In this document: in pieces, positions 35,015 to 46,364 of the stretch
Numbering within the stretch: position 1 is the first letter of the stretch
Layout of the letters: each line of letters starts with the position of its first letter
From: Congeria kusceri
Lineage: Eukaryota; Mollusca; Bivalvia; Myida; Dreissenidae
Reading direction: 5' to 3'
DNA: 64,000 nt
NCBI GenBank assembly: GCA_027627225.1
Contig: CM051025.1
Coordinates: 59,263,681 to 59,327,680, forward strand
Program-made: the position numbers and the translations under genes
Notes under the pieces: model-generated
Database searches by the model: none
What the model saw: only the letters and a program-made list of their open reading frames with translations
What the model was told of the DNA's origin: nothing

Positions 35015-36327
35015 ATAATTTCAAGATATAGCAACAGAATACAGCAGAATAAATCTCCAATAAATAAATTAATATACAGGTATGTGGAACATATTTTGAG
35101 TGGCTTACACACAAGAACAAATGTTTTGTGGAAGTAGTGACAAAACCTACGTAAAAAAGTATACTTAGAATAAGTTACCATCATATGCATCAAAAAACAA
35201 AAAGAATACAAAAGTAAACACACACAAGTAAGTAAATATTTACATTTGTACTGAGTAGAATATTCAGAACAACAAGTTCTCGGTCTCATGACAGTTATAA
35301 TGTGTTCTACAGTTTTATAGGTTACAATATAAAGTGGATTTTTTAATATTTTCCCCTATTAGACACCTTCAATATGTTTATATACATATTACAAGAGTTT
35401 AGACACAATAATGTATGGAAGAATTGAAAGTGTTTGAGGGGTCATTATTTGAAAAAGTTTTGATAAGAAGCACTACAATAACACCTAAACTGGGTGCGAA
35501 ACAGCGAAATAATTTAGGTGTTGGAATGCTTGGCAGATATTGTGCTATCAAGATATTAAATTAGTATGATTTAAACTTAAGTTTCCAATCTCAAAGGAAA
35601 GACTATTAAAGTAAGTTGGTAGTATACAAATACAGATAAATATAAGTTGAAGTTTTGACATTTAAAATTATAAACGAACCCGGGTATACCCTATTAACAA
35701 AAATAAACAACCAAAAAAGACACACTTCTCATTTACTTGTTAAAATAACTTGTACTATTTGTTTGTTTTTAAACATTATTTCCAGACTATCTATAAGTGC
35801 ATAATACGTTGAACATAAAAAACGTGCTAACCTACCATACTTTTCAGTTTATATCGTCATAAAATTATACATATTTTGCTAATTAAAGTTGACAAAATAA
35901 ATAAATTGTTTAGGTTAATAAAGTAACAATGCATAACAATGCAGTCAGAATTAAATCAATAATCAGTTCCGGCGTATACGTGTAAACTATTTTTTGAAAA
36001 ATATTTAAAGGCTATTTATAGTGCATAAGTCATAGGAATATTAGAAACATGTACACATACCATATTCTACATTTTATGTCGTCATAATATTAATATATTT
36101 GTGCTTATTAAAATATCTTAATTGTTTAAGTTAATAAAATAACAACGTATAACTATACCGCAAGAATTAAATCAATACACTGTTCCTGTATTTACGTGTA
36201 TATGCAATGTTAAGCGACGTTTATTTATCCAACTATTCCTGCTTTTGATAACATTATAAATAGCAACCATTTTAAGGTTTATAACGAAAATTGTAGGTTT
36301 AGCTATTCTTTATGAATGGATAGACTT

Positions 36328-36490
<163 letters not shown>

Positions 36491-36697
36491 GCGTGCGTGT
36501 TATGTACAGTCATGTGTATTTTTGTGTGTGATGAGATGTATGCCTTTGGATTGCTGAATTCGTATAGTTTTGCTTGTATATATCGTGGTGGTGCAAGTTA
36601 TAAGCATAACTAGTATAAGACAACACCAATGTGTGTTAGTATTATGTCAGTTGAATTTGGCTAATCAAGGACCAGTTTCTTGCCACCATTCTACTGT

Positions 36698-37753
36698 TTA
36701 TTCTTTATGGGTCGGTGTAGCCTTGCCACCAGAGGACAATTTCCGGGCGTAAGTTGTATTATTTGTAGCGGTTGCTTTGTTAGGCCATGGCATATCAAGC
36801 CATGTTTTGTACTTGTCAAACGTAACTAGCTCGTTGCGCTCCTGTCCCCGATAACGGACAAACAATTTTCCTTCATAGGACCATGCTTTTTCCACACGGT
36901 CCGGTTGTTTAAGTCTCAAGGAAGCAAATACTTCGGCGTTGATTTTTGTAAGATCTTCGTTGATAAAAATGTTACTGCCTTTAAGTAGTTTGGACCTTTT
37001 CAGCACTTCAATTTTGGTTTGCCGCCTTACGAATTTTACTATTACCGGTCTATGTTTGTTGGGCACATATTTACCGAGGCGGTGTGCTACGTCAACGTCC
37101 TTGCTTTCAACCTGGAAGCCAAGCTTCTGGCTCAATGTCGATGCAGCTTGTTCGGCAACAGACATCGACGTTTGATGGTCAGTGTCATTTGTAAGACCGG
37201 AAATGCGGATACTGTTTCTGCGCCCGTACTGCTCCAATTCGTTCAGACCCGCTGCCTGTCGTTGTTCTGAGTGTAGGTTTGCTTGTTTGAGAGCAATTAT
37301 CTCACAATTTTGGTCATGGATTTGCTTTTTCAGAGTGTCAAGTTCCTGTTCAATGTCAAACTCCTTGACCTCGAGCATGTCTATTCGTTTGATAAGGGAT
37401 CCGAGAAATTTATCTTTTATTTCTTCAAGTGTTTCTTTAATTATATTTTTGATGATACTAGTATCATTTTTTGTGAGAACATTTGATAATTTGGTGCTAA
37501 TCTCATGAAGGCGTTTTTCAATAGCAGAATCCGATTGTTCTGTCTGCATTTTTGTTGTATTTTGTTTTACAAAGTTCGCCATGGTTTTCTGGTTTGTAAT
37601 TGCGGGTTCGGTTTTCTTTTTTTTGCTGCTCGTTTTGTTTTTATTTTTTTCCTTCTGAGTTTCCAACACTGTTTCAAACACTGGTAATTCCGTGCAACTC
37701 GTATCCGTAACGTTGCTCTCGCTCGCCGTGGATGAATGGGGTCTCTTATTCAT
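36698..37753 (-). CDS. LINE ORF1 protein (L1-type, coiled coil plus RRM-like domain)
   Basis: An intact 351-residue frame. The Lys/Ser-rich N-terminus is followed by a long heptad-like coiled coil (about residues 80-175; LEVKEFDIEQELDTLKKQIH). The Transposase_22-type core has EQYGRRNSIRISGL, DVDVAHRLGK, RPVIVKFVRRQTK and GSNIFINEDLT. Such proteins bind the element's own RNA as trimers and act as nucleic-acid chaperones. It lies upstream of ORF2 on the same strand. The 1.7-kb gap between them is longer than usual, so a separate insertion or mosaic origin is possible. Confidence 0.85.
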   Translation of the reverse strand: MNKRPHSSTASESNVTDTSCTELPVFETVLETQKEKNKNKTSSKKKKTEPAITNQKTMANFVKQNTTKMQTEQSDSAIEKRLHEISTKLSNVLTKNDTSIIKNIIKETLEEIKDKFLGSLIKRIDMLEVKEFDIEQELDTLKKQIHDQNCEIIALKQANLHSEQRQAAGLNELEQYGRRNSIRISGLTNDTDHQTSMSVAEQAASTLSQKLGFQVESKDVDVAHRLGKYVPNKHRPVIVKFVRRQTKIEVLKRSKLLKGSNIFINEDLTKINAEVFASLRLKQPDRVEKAWSYEGKLFVRYRGQERNELVTFDKYKTWLDMPWPNKATATNNTTYARKLSSGGKATPTHKE

Positions 37754-38189
37754 ATTAATTAGTTCCCCGCAGTTATAAAATAGTCAATTGTTACTATTTT
37801 AATCTGTCAATAAGCGGCTCGGTCATGCGTGACGAATTTGCCGCAAATAACGGTTGATAAGCTGGTTCGTTCTCGTTCTCGTTCTTGTATCATGTTACGT
37901 TGCAATACAAAAACAGGTTCTCGAGTTATATTTATAACCACTGTACTTGCTAAGTTCTTTACTGATGTTACCCCTCCCACATACTGTAAAGCGGGAGTGT
38001 TTTACTTTCAAAATTTCAGTTAAAAAAACATACTTCAGGAAGTATCCTACTTGCCTGGTGATTTCATGTCTCTATTCCTTTAAACCACACCTATTCACTA
38101 TAATATCCATTTAGAACACACGCGTTGAATTTAATTCATGTTTTTCATTACTATTTTACGTGTTTACTTCAAACCGGAACTTCTTTACT

Positions 38190-41100
38190 TCTGGTTTATT
38201 TGGCAAATCGGCATGAGCAATGCCTTTGGCCATTTACAAAACACATCATGAAAGATGGCCATTAGCAACATTACAAGTTCAAAATACATAATTCCAATTA
38301 TACAAAGCAGGCTTTATAAAAATATTGTACAAAAACATATCTGTCTATAAAGTGGATTGATTAACTTATTTTATAAGTAGGTTAAGAAGCAACACTATCT
38401 AGGGTTTGGGAACGTCGAAACATCGCAAAGTACGTCAATTTTGAAAGTCGTCTTAACAAACCAATTTTTTCTGATGACATGAGATTAACAAATTTATTAA
38501 TAGAACTAAAAGCATTTGGAATTTTATATTTTTGCCTTAAGTCATGATACAAGGGACAGCAGAGTACAAAGTGGAATTCTGACTCAACAACATTGTAATT
38601 GCATAGTTTACATAGCCTATTTATTCTATCCACATTATTGTATCTTCCTGTTTCAATCTCAAGAGAATGTGAACATAATCGTAACCTAGTCAATGCAATT
38701 CTATATTTATCCTGGTCAATAGCATCTAAATATGTTTCATACCTAAAAACAGTTTTGAATTTTTTATAATACTCTAATTTGTTTTGAGAATTCACAGTTT
38801 CAGACCATATCTGTATATATTGGTCACGCAACCTTTGCTTTAACATGGGTATATAGCAACAGTTAATATCAAACATATACCATAAGTAGCCATATCCAAG
38901 CATATCTAATGCATTATTAACCGCCTTTCCCAGCTATTTTTGAAATTCAATGAATAAAAACTGTTATCTAAAATATGTTCTATAAATATTTTGCCTGGAA
39001 GTGATTCCGGATTTTTCATAATTTTACACCAGTATTTTAAGGCTCTTTCCCTGCAAATGACCGAAAGTGGGAATCTACCTAATTCACCAAGGACGGCAAC
39101 TGTGGATATTTGAGTACGCACGCCAAGAATATGCTTACAAAATTTGATATGGATTTTGTCTACCTCCTTGAAGTCATATATGCCCCAAATCTCACTAAAT
39201 AATAGGTGAAACAGTCGAATCAAACAGTAACAATTTTGTTTTAATATCTAAACATACTCTAGTAAACAGTGATATACGGCCATTATATACCTTCAGAGCC
39301 TGTTCATTTAGTGCTTTTACAGCATTAGCAAGACTTCCGGTATAATAAAATTTCATACCAAGGTAGCAGAAACTATCAACAATCTCAAGATTAATATTGT
39401 TTATTCTCCATGTAAAATTATTTATAGATTTTTTGCGTTCAACTATACATATTTTTGTTTTAGCTACATTTATCTTGAGGCCCCATTTAGAAGAATATTG
39501 GTTTACACAATCTAGCTGGGCCTGCAAACTATTGGGATCAGTCGTAAACAAAGCAATATCGTCTGCAAATAGTAACATATATAGTGATAACTTTTCAATA
39601 TCATTTACAGACATTTTAGACACATCAATATAATCCTTGATATCATTAATAAATAAGATAAACAGTAAAGGAGATAGAGGCTCTCCTTGTTTGACACCAA
39701 GTGTTATGTCAAACAGTTCAGAATACGGCATGTGTTCAGAATTTTTAACACAAGCTTTAACGTTTGAATATAGAGATTTAAGCATTTTTAACATTTTACA
39801 ACTTACATGGGAATTAGCTAATTTTATCCACAATGCATCATGTATAACGGTGTCAAAAGCCTTTTCATAATCAATAAATACACAGTATAGTTTTAACTTA
39901 TTAGCAAGAACTTTCTGTATTATAGTATGCAGGATGAATATACTATCAACAGTACTACGATTATCGCGAAAACCAAATTGAGCATCGTTTAACTTCTGCT
40001 CCTTTTCGCACCACTTATTCATCCTATTTCTTAGCACAAGTGAGAATATTTTACCGATTATATTTATTAATGTAATTCCTCTATAATTCGAGGGATTTTA
40101 TTTACAACCCTTCTTATATATAGGTACAATTACACCTTTAGTCCATTCAGCCGGATAAATACCACTATCAAATATATGGTTAAAAATAGTCGTCAAATAG
40201 GGAGCAATAAAATCTTTTGCATCAATAAAGAAATCCGCAACATTGCCAGACATATCACAACTTTTATATCTGGACATGTTACCAATAGTTTTACAAACCT
40301 CTTCTACACTAAATTGGCAGTCTAAACTATCAATATTTATATTCTCATACACATCATAATTGTTTGCATTATCATCTCTATAAGTGCTATTATTTGGATT
40401 ATTTGACAAATGACGAAAATGATTGGCAAATTCTTCAAGAGAAATGTCAGTTGATCCAGACTTTTTATTACTTTTAAATTTATTAACATGTTTCCAAAAT
40501 TTGCGTGAACCACTTTTACTTAACACAGACAATTTTTGTTTTTCACTCCTGTAAAAAGATTGTTTAGCCTTACGTTTGATACATTTAAAAGCACTCCTTG
40601 CATTCAAAAAATTCAGTCTATTTACATCACTAGAATTAGTTTTATACATGCGTTTACTTTGATTAAAAGTCGACTTAGCATTTCTACAGTCAATATTAAA
40701 CCAAGGGGATTTCTTACCACTATTTCGATTGTTATTGACTTTAGTGCGAAATGTTTTACCATAAACCTTAAATGACAGATCAAAAATAGTACTTGACAAA
40801 CTATTCAAGTAGGTATCAATATCTGTTAAACCATCTGAAAAACTTTTCAGCAATTCATCAAAAACTTGTTTATTATCATACAACACGTTTTGCAATTCTT
40901 CATTTTTAATTGAGCTATCGTCCCACAATAATTTTTCAACACTATCAGTATTAACAATAGATGCATTATTGACGCAATTTAATTGGAACTCAATTGGGCA
41001 ATGATCCGAGAATTCAGTAATACCATGTACACATATACCGTTAAACCGACCAAATATTTCATAATCACATATAACATAATCGACTACACTAGCAGCAAAT

Positions 41101-41590
41101 ATATTTCTGTTAAAATTATAACACGTGAAATTACCCGGCTCTAATCGCCCATTGACTATACATAAATTATTCTCTTTACACAATGACAGTAATTTATTGC
41201 CATAAGTATTGGCAATTTCGTCAAAAGAACATCGTAACGGCAGTTTATCTACATCAGATGTTATTGTAGGCATAGTCACATATCTATCAAGGTTAATATT
41301 TGCTACCAAATCTGATCTCTGACCAATGCGTGAATTTAGGTCACCGGTCTAAATAACATCACCTAGTAAAGAATAGCGAAATAAATCCTTTGAGATATTT
41401 TCAAAGAAATCAAATTCAAACAGAGGTGAACTTCTACATTTGTATACCTGTGAATCTTCTGGCGGAATGTAACAATGTATAAAGTAAATGTCATTAGATG
41501 TACCAAAGAATGTCTTGCATAGCTTACTACACATATAGCCGTTAAGATTGATGTCCACTAATTCAATTTTGCCAGCGTACTTTTTATTAA
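38190..41590 (-). mobile_element. Second non-LTR retrotransposon (CR1/jockey-like style), dead copy
   Basis: It lies upstream of the L1/Tx1-like element on the same strand and is unrelated to it in sequence. It belongs to the same family as the fragment at 24363-25187. ORF2 is described separately. The 3' part after 38382 contains an AATAAA (near 38200), but the (TTCTG)n tail seen in the sibling copy is absent, so the end is truncated or different. Clade assignment is uncertain. Confidence 0.6.
38382..41558 (-). pseudogene. LINE ORF2 (endonuclease plus reverse transcriptase), several lesions
   Basis: Pieces: 41558-41349, 41309-40098, 40037-39195, 39223-38906, 38903-38382. The endonuclease has FIHCYIPPEDSQVYK, GDLNSRIGQ, VVDYVICDYEIF and SDHCPIEFQL. 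The RT has RGITLINIIGKIFSLVLRNR, DAQFGFRDNRSTVD, FIDYEKAFDTVIHDALW, GVKQGEPLSPLLFILFINDI and FADDIALF (39547-39570). The C-terminal part has CKLCNYNVVESEFHFVLCC. In-frame stops are at 41349-41351 (TAG) and about 40098-40100 (TAA). A small deletion at about 39200-39223 shifts frame, and a one-base G deletion near 38935 shifts it again. Non-functional. Confidence 0.8.
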
Positions 41591-41897
41591 AATAGACAAT
41601 TAATGATGGGAAATGCCTTTATTTCCATCTAGTCATCAACAGTGTATAATTTATGATATCGTAAAAGGTATTTTTTACCATTAAGGTTCTTAAATTTCCA
41701 ACTAAATGATTTTTTATAATGTAAAATTGCCTTCATTTAGTTATCAATCAGTTTAATGTTGTATAAAGTGACACTGTTCGTTAATGCAGTTAATGAGATG
41801 TTAATATACATGTTATTAATAGGATTTACAAATAGGGCGTGAGAACATCTTACCTTATTATATCAAATAATTAATCCATTTGAAGCCCTTTTTCAAA

Positions 41898-42218
41898 TCA
41901 GCAGATAGTAGAACCTTTTTTTCTTTTTCGCCGTTTTTGTTGCGCCTTTTTTCGCACGTCACGAGTAAATAATTTATTTTTAAAAGGCATTTCTTTCAAG
42001 GATTTGTCAACGTAGAATTTCAGTTTTCGCTCATTTTCATCGCCGACGATTTGGCTGCTACTTATTTCATCCTGCTTAGAGTTATCATGATTTGAATTCG
42101 GCGGGTTTTCGTTTTCCATTCGTCCACCGGATTGTTGAATAGGTGTATGTTCTTTTTCCGCCATTTTTAGCAACTGTTCGTATTTACCTTGGGGTATCTG
42201 CACCAGTTTACGCGCCAT
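41898..42218 (-). CDS. Basic-tailed small protein of the provirus-like gene block
   Basis: 106 residues, starting ARKLVQIPQGKYEQLLK, with a polar linker and a strongly basic end (KKAQQKRRKRKKG). I recall similar openings in small proteins next to packaging ATPases in Polinton/adintovirus-like elements but cannot name a family. The basic tail suggests a nucleic-acid-binding or nuclear-targeting role. It is the last intact gene before the LINE insertions. Confidence 0.5.
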   Translation of the reverse strand: MARKLVQIPQGKYEQLLKMAEKEHTPIQQSGGRMENENPPNSNHDNSKQDEISSSQIVGDENERKLKFYVDKSLKEMPFKNKLFTRDVRKKAQQKRRKRKKGSTIC

Positions 42219-42312
42219 TACAGTTCACTTTCAATCGCCTTAATGAATGGTAATATATATTTATAATGTGATAATAACACTTCTTTTCTCTTTTTAACTG
42301 AAATGCCTTTGC

Positions 42313-42528
42313 TCACAAACTGACGAATCGCGTCACTTCGCCCGATGATTCTCCGTTTTTTACTGTCTGACAGGAGTCGGTTGCCTTGTATAAGATTATA
42401 TATACAATTTGTGCACTGGCCTTTAATTGCGCTTTTTCTATCGTTCCTAGTAATGCCTTCTTTTGTCGGTCCGATGAGTGCAAAAGCAGCAATAAAAAGT
42501 CCCTTTCCTTTTTTACTAACGTATTCAT
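42313..42528 (-). CDS. Small helical protein of the provirus-like gene block
   Basis: 71 residues. The N-terminal half (KERDFLLLLLHSSDRQKKAL, then IEKAQLKASAQIVY) looks like a short helical bundle. The C-terminus (VTRFVSL) seems frameshifted relative to what I would expect from similar small proteins in these elements. It lies between the ATPase and the basic-tailed protein on the same strand. No function can be assigned. Confidence 0.4.
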   Translation of the reverse strand: MNTLVKKERDFLLLLLHSSDRQKKALLGTIEKAQLKASAQIVYIILYKATDSCQTVKNGESSGEVTRFVSL

Positions 42529-42619
42529 GGTGCCTTTTCCGGCTGATACACAGTCATCAGCTGACCCGGTAAAACATTCGTTTTGAGTTTATATTTGGGA
42601 TCAGAATGCGGGAACAAAT

Positions 42620-43245
42620 CTACCAAAGATAGCCGTATTTTTCGGTAGTAGCTTTCCTATAGGCGTCTATAAAGTATTTGATTAGTCCTGGAAAAATGTG
42701 TTGCCCTAACGTCTGTATTTGCAATTCATCTTGACTGTTTTTAAACAGAAAGAAATAGTGCGTGTTTAAACTGATGGTACGAAATTCACGTCCAGGGCAA
42801 AAGGCGTTTTGGCAAACGAGTATGCAAAATAATTTATAGTGGTGCGCGTATTTGCAATGAATGTCAACGACGTCTTTGCTTTTAGCGCTTTTGCTCATCA
42901 TATCGTCAATAATTACATTGTTTTCTCCCGGCTCATTCATATGCAAGTTTCGAGGTCAGTTTTTGTAGGAAGACCTTCGAAGAATGTCAAGCGTGAAATG
43001 CCTTTTTTTTTCATTTCTGCGAACAGCGGTCGATCAACACCATAGCAATAGTAAATAGCTTTAATGGGTTTAGTAAATGCACCATCGGCATGTTGTAGTA
43101 GATGATACACGAACGTACTCTTTCCCATATTGCTAGAACCTATAATGATATAAATGATTTTGTTGTTGTTTTTTGTTTGTTTCAGCGGTAAATAATAGTC
43201 ATTTGATGTATTATTCCATCTGTGTTTACTACTAATAAAAAGCAC
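42620..43245 (-). pseudogene. Packaging-type (FtsK/HerA, A32-like) ATPase, one frameshift
   Basis: The first piece, 43245-42937, has the Walker A motif IIIGSSNMGKSTFVYHLL, then YYCYGVDRPLFAEMKK and FFEGLP. The second piece, from about 42946 to 42620, has Walker B NNVIIDDMM, then YAHHYKLFCILVCQNAF, RTISLNTHYFFLFKN and AYRKATTEKYGYLW. Order and spacing match DNA-packaging ATPases of Polintons and adintoviruses, which drive genome entry into capsids. The pieces overlap in different frames, so one indel lies near 42945, and a stop follows at 42620. Old viral-like copy, described only. Confidence 0.7.
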
Positions 43246-43407
43246 TGTATACGCTGAGTAACCTATAACTCGAGCTTCACCACACTTTCCATGCTTTCAC
43301 GGCACTTAGACACGTAAAAGTAAGTTAAACATAGACTTTAATCCCTTTATTTATACTATGAACAACGGTCAAATATAAACAAGCGACAAAAGACATCGAT
43401 TATACTA

Positions 43408-43590
43408 TCATTTATTCAATACATAAACCCACCACCTCATAGCGTATACACTCACAAACATATACGCAATAAAACGTATTAAAAATATAATAAAACTAAT
43501 CAATAAAGACAGATTAAAGCATTTATATGAGTCATGAATCGTAGCATGTTTTCGAATCGTAACACCTATCAACGCCAATATGTCAGTCAT
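43408..43590 (-). CDS. Putative 60-residue membrane protein in the provirus-like block
   Basis: The frame has a polar N-terminus, then a long hydrophobic stretch (LSLLISFIIFLIRFIAYMFV), about residues 26-50, which could be one membrane helix. It starts 10 bp after the end of the preceding ORF (43600), a spacing typical of compact viral gene blocks. In AT-rich DNA hydrophobic ORFs arise easily by chance, so support is mostly positional. Confidence 0.3.
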   Translation of the reverse strand: MTDILALIGVTIRKHATIHDSYKCFNLSLLISFIIFLIRFIAYMFVSVYAMRWWVYVLNK

Positions 43591-43599
43591 GAAAACAAG

Positions 43600-43896
43600 C
43601 TAACGGAACCTTTTTTCTAGACATAACGATTTCAATGTCATCTTTATTATTGTACATTTCCATGTGCGGGTTTGACATCGGTTATCAGAGTATAGTTCCC
43701 CATTAAAACTTTCAGTCAGTGAAGAAGAAACGTCGATAGCATTAACCGTTTTTCCCCAGTTCCATAAAACGTTGGCTTGATCAACTGTACCAATTACATC
43801 TTTGTTTAAACACAGTATACATGTTTTCACCTTTTTCTTTGGCGTAGAAATAGTCCAAATACGACTGCAGTATTGATAGATCAGACATGTTTTCAC
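43600..43896 (-). CDS. Unidentified ORF in the provirus-like block
   Basis: 98 codons with a CILC motif and no recognisable domain. A competing frame starts with ATG at about 43887 (SDLSILQSYLDYFYAKEKGE) and has equally protein-like composition but meets a stop after about 35 codons. One of the two is probably a decayed gene. No function assigned. Confidence 0.3.
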   Translation of the reverse strand: MKTCLIYQYCSRIWTISTPKKKVKTCILCLNKDVIGTVDQANVLWNWGKTVNAIDVSSSLTESFNGELYSDNRCQTRTWKCTIIKMTLKSLCLEKRFR

Positions 43897-43950
43897 GTCG
43901 TTTAATAATCAAGATTCATGGAAGAAAAGGCTCCGTGTCCCCGCACGCTG

Positions 43951-44142
43951 TCAAAACTTGTTATATTCATTCCTACGCCAGTTAGTTTCATGGAATGACA
44001 AACGATAATCGTGTTCAATCGCTGGTATATCGTTAACATTCCATTCGCTGATTATAACACCACAAGCGAAACATTCCACAGTGTCTCCTTTACTCGTGTA
44101 AAAGAAACCCGTTCGCGCTAATTCGCATTGGTGTTGTTTCAT
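43951..44142 (-). CDS. BIR (inhibitor-of-apoptosis repeat) domain protein
   Basis: 63 residues, essentially one BIR domain: LARTGFFYTSKGDTVECFAC, then GVIISEW and the following EHDYRL. The pattern Cys-x2-Cys, Trp, His matches type-II BIR zinc sites. The usual fourth ligand (Cys after H-x6) appears to be His here (EHDYRLSFH). BIR proteins bind and restrain caspases or their regulators, and single-BIR genes are carried by several DNA viruses. Its place in the provirus-like block suggests a captured anti-apoptotic accessory gene. Molluscs also have very many host BIR genes, so a transferred host fragment is possible. Confidence 0.7.
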   Translation of the reverse strand: MKQHQCELARTGFFYTSKGDTVECFACGVIISEWNVNDIPAIEHDYRLSFHETNWRRNEYNKF

Positions 44143-44342
44143 TTGTTTTGGCCTCCGAATAGCAAAGTTGTATCGGTATTCATCGTTAACACCGACTTAT
44201 ATTTTACTTACTTTACCAGTCTTGATAGTCTTTATATGTAGTCGGATTTTACACATTACAGATTGATAATATGCCATTTGATTGTAGTGCGACTCGTTGC
44301 AATCAGACTGAGCAACACCACTGTCTGTTTATATGGGAAATC

Positions 44343-44663
44343 CTACATCGCTTGCCACTCCAAAGACACTAGTTCCGCGGTTGTATTGGCGCCAGTATCC
44401 CTAACTGCTTCAACCCACCAATAGTCATGCATGTCAACAACGCCTTGTTGATTTTGAGGCATTTTCAACACAAACTGCAGTCGTTCTTGCGACTCAGTAA
44501 TCTTTGGCTCTAAGGGCTGGCTTACCTCCGACAGCTCAGGATGACTTGATATCTGATTGTCGCTACTGTCACCACACTGTTGAATGTTGCTGGTCATTTG
44601 AACGTGTTCTGAAGTTGTATTATCGCTATTGCACTCATTCAGTTTTACCCAAAAATGAACCAT
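44343..44663 (-). CDS. Unidentified acidic/polar ORF in the provirus-like block
   Basis: 106 residues, rich in Ser, Gln and Glu, with a more structured end (GVVDMHDYWWVEAVRDTGAN). No domain recognised. It is collinear with its neighbours. A different frame just upstream (FADDDHMYFNYRKH) also looks coding, so a frameshift may separate two parts of one gene. Confidence 0.3.
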   Translation of the reverse strand: MVHFWVKLNECNSDNTTSEHVQMTSNIQQCGDSSDNQISSHPELSEVSQPLEPKITESQERLQFVLKMPQNQQGVVDMHDYWWVEAVRDTGANTTAELVSLEWQAM

Positions 44664-44754
44664 GCCGGGCTGAATTGGCGGTGTTTGCGATAGTTGAAAT
44701 ACATATGATCATCATCAGCGAACGACGGTGTGTTTTCCGGATTTGAGGGCTGGC

Positions 44755-45015
44755 TTAACTCTGTCTGTTTACATTTGCCATTCGTGTTTTGTTTACAATG
44801 CTGTTTTGACTTTCACATAGTCTTTTCCCGACACCTGACGGGTGCTTCACTACTTCGACGCTTTTTTGACGACGACTGTTGTTTTGCCAACTATTCTTTT
44901 GAACATGTTTTTTAGTAAAATGCGACCTGCTTTTTAAATGACGGGACACATAAAATTCCGTCATCCACACATTACACGGAGCGCAAAATATAGTCTTTAC
45001 ATTATCCTTAGTCAT
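44755..45015 (-). CDS. Single C2H2-like zinc-finger protein, first gene of the provirus-like block
   Basis: 86 residues. TIFCAPCNVWMTEFYVSRHL followed by KSRSHF fits a U1-type/BED-like finger (Cys-x2-Cys ... His-x5-His). The rest is basic and polar. It lies downstream of a well-formed promoter (CCAAT, GC box, TATA at 45099-45133), which supports expression of this block. Confidence 0.45.
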   Translation of the reverse strand: MTKDNVKTIFCAPCNVWMTEFYVSRHLKSRSHFTKKHVQKNSWQNNSRRQKSVEVVKHPSGVGKRLCESQNSIVNKTRMANVNRQS

Positions 45016-45098
45016 ATTGTATCATTTGGTCGACATCATCACACACTGTTTAAAACTTCTAATGTGAAGTAAAATATCTTTAAAGCGCGAAACAGCGC

Positions 45099-45133
45099 TA
45101 TATAGGCCACGCCCCTTGAAACGTTTTCATTGG
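45099..45133 (-). promoter_or_regulatory. CCAAT / GC-box / TATA promoter on the minus strand
   Basis: Read on the minus strand: CCAAT (45133-45129), GGGGCGTGGCC (45115-45105) and TATATA (45104-45099). They lie in the classical order, 85 to 118 bp upstream of the ATG at 45015. Confidence 0.55.
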
Positions 45134-45459
45134 TTGAAAGCAGAATATGATAGGCAGTCAACAATATAATCGCATGTATTAAATTCTAAAACCACTTGTA
45201 CTAAAGACTTTGTTATAAAAACCACAACAACGCATTCCTACAATGAAAAAAACAACAACATATTAATGGTGCTATGAAACATATTTTCCATCATTTTGCA
45301 ACCAGTTCAACAATTGTCATAACAAGGGATGTGCTTTGATTTGTCTTTTTAAAAAATAGAATGGCAATGCTTATTTCATAATAAATGTTCAGAGTCATAA
45401 TATTCTTTATTAACACAATCCAGTGTTCAACTCATCTCATCAATTTGATTATTGTTTTT

Positions 45460-46135
45460 TGTGTGTAGAAGTTTATACGGCTTAAGACGCTTTTCAGCCA
45501 CAATTCCTGGTTTGATGCTTTAACCAAACATGGCTGTGCCTTGGCAAGCGTCTGGAGCTGATTTCTAAAACAACACAAACGAAAACGACTTATTTACTTA
45601 ATCATGTGTAATGATACGATTTTAAGTTCGCTTAATAGGTTATTTATATATACATTAACACAATTATTGGTGTTTTTGTTATTTATTTACTATCTTTACT
45701 GCTATTTTGTTCCATTATATCAATTTATATCCATCTAAAATTAAGTACACGTGAAATAATAAAACTAACAAAGTGTTGTTTTTCGAAATGTTCCACTTCT
45801 TTGCTGATAAGTTTCTCTTCTAGTTTGCTGATCTCAATGCAATCGTTTCTGACCACTTCAATCACACGTACTTTGACTTTTCTTTTACCAATTTCCCGTC
45901 TTCAAACACATTGTCATTAATGTATATATTTAAAAAGTCTCAATCTTTCTTGGCTGTTAAACTCTTGTTGAATCCAAAGTTGATTCTCACTGGCTTGTTC
46001 ATGTTCATGTTGTTTGTTTTTTACTTAATAATTTTACAAAAACGAAGATATTTTCTTACAAAAAAACTGTTCTCAGCTGTTTGCAAACGACAGTTATCCG
46101 AAATAAACATGTTTCAAAGCGGTGTAAGCAAATGA
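45460..46135 (-). pseudogene. Decayed coding remnants, possibly of the same element class
   Basis: Minus-strand frames show LQTLAKAQPCLVKASNQELW (about 45550-45490), similar in style to the small helical protein at 42313-42528. Near 46020-45895, VRINFGFNKSLTAKKD precedes IYINDNVFEDGKL. Stops interrupt them. They suggest that provirus-like coding once extended beyond 45.1 kb. Assignment is weak. Confidence 0.25.
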
Positions 46136-46364
46136 ACGTTTTTTCCCGGTGCTTATATTCCCTTTTCTCGCAGCTATAAGCAATATAAAAATCATCATGT
46201 TCTGTTTTTTAAGGCCCTACCACATAACAAAGACAATAAATCATACGATATTTCATTTTAAACGTGACATTTTAAGATGTTATTAAAATTGTAATGATAT
46301 GCATGGCATCTACGAGGCTATTAAACACCAGAGTTCCATTAAAAGCGAACATACAATATATACT

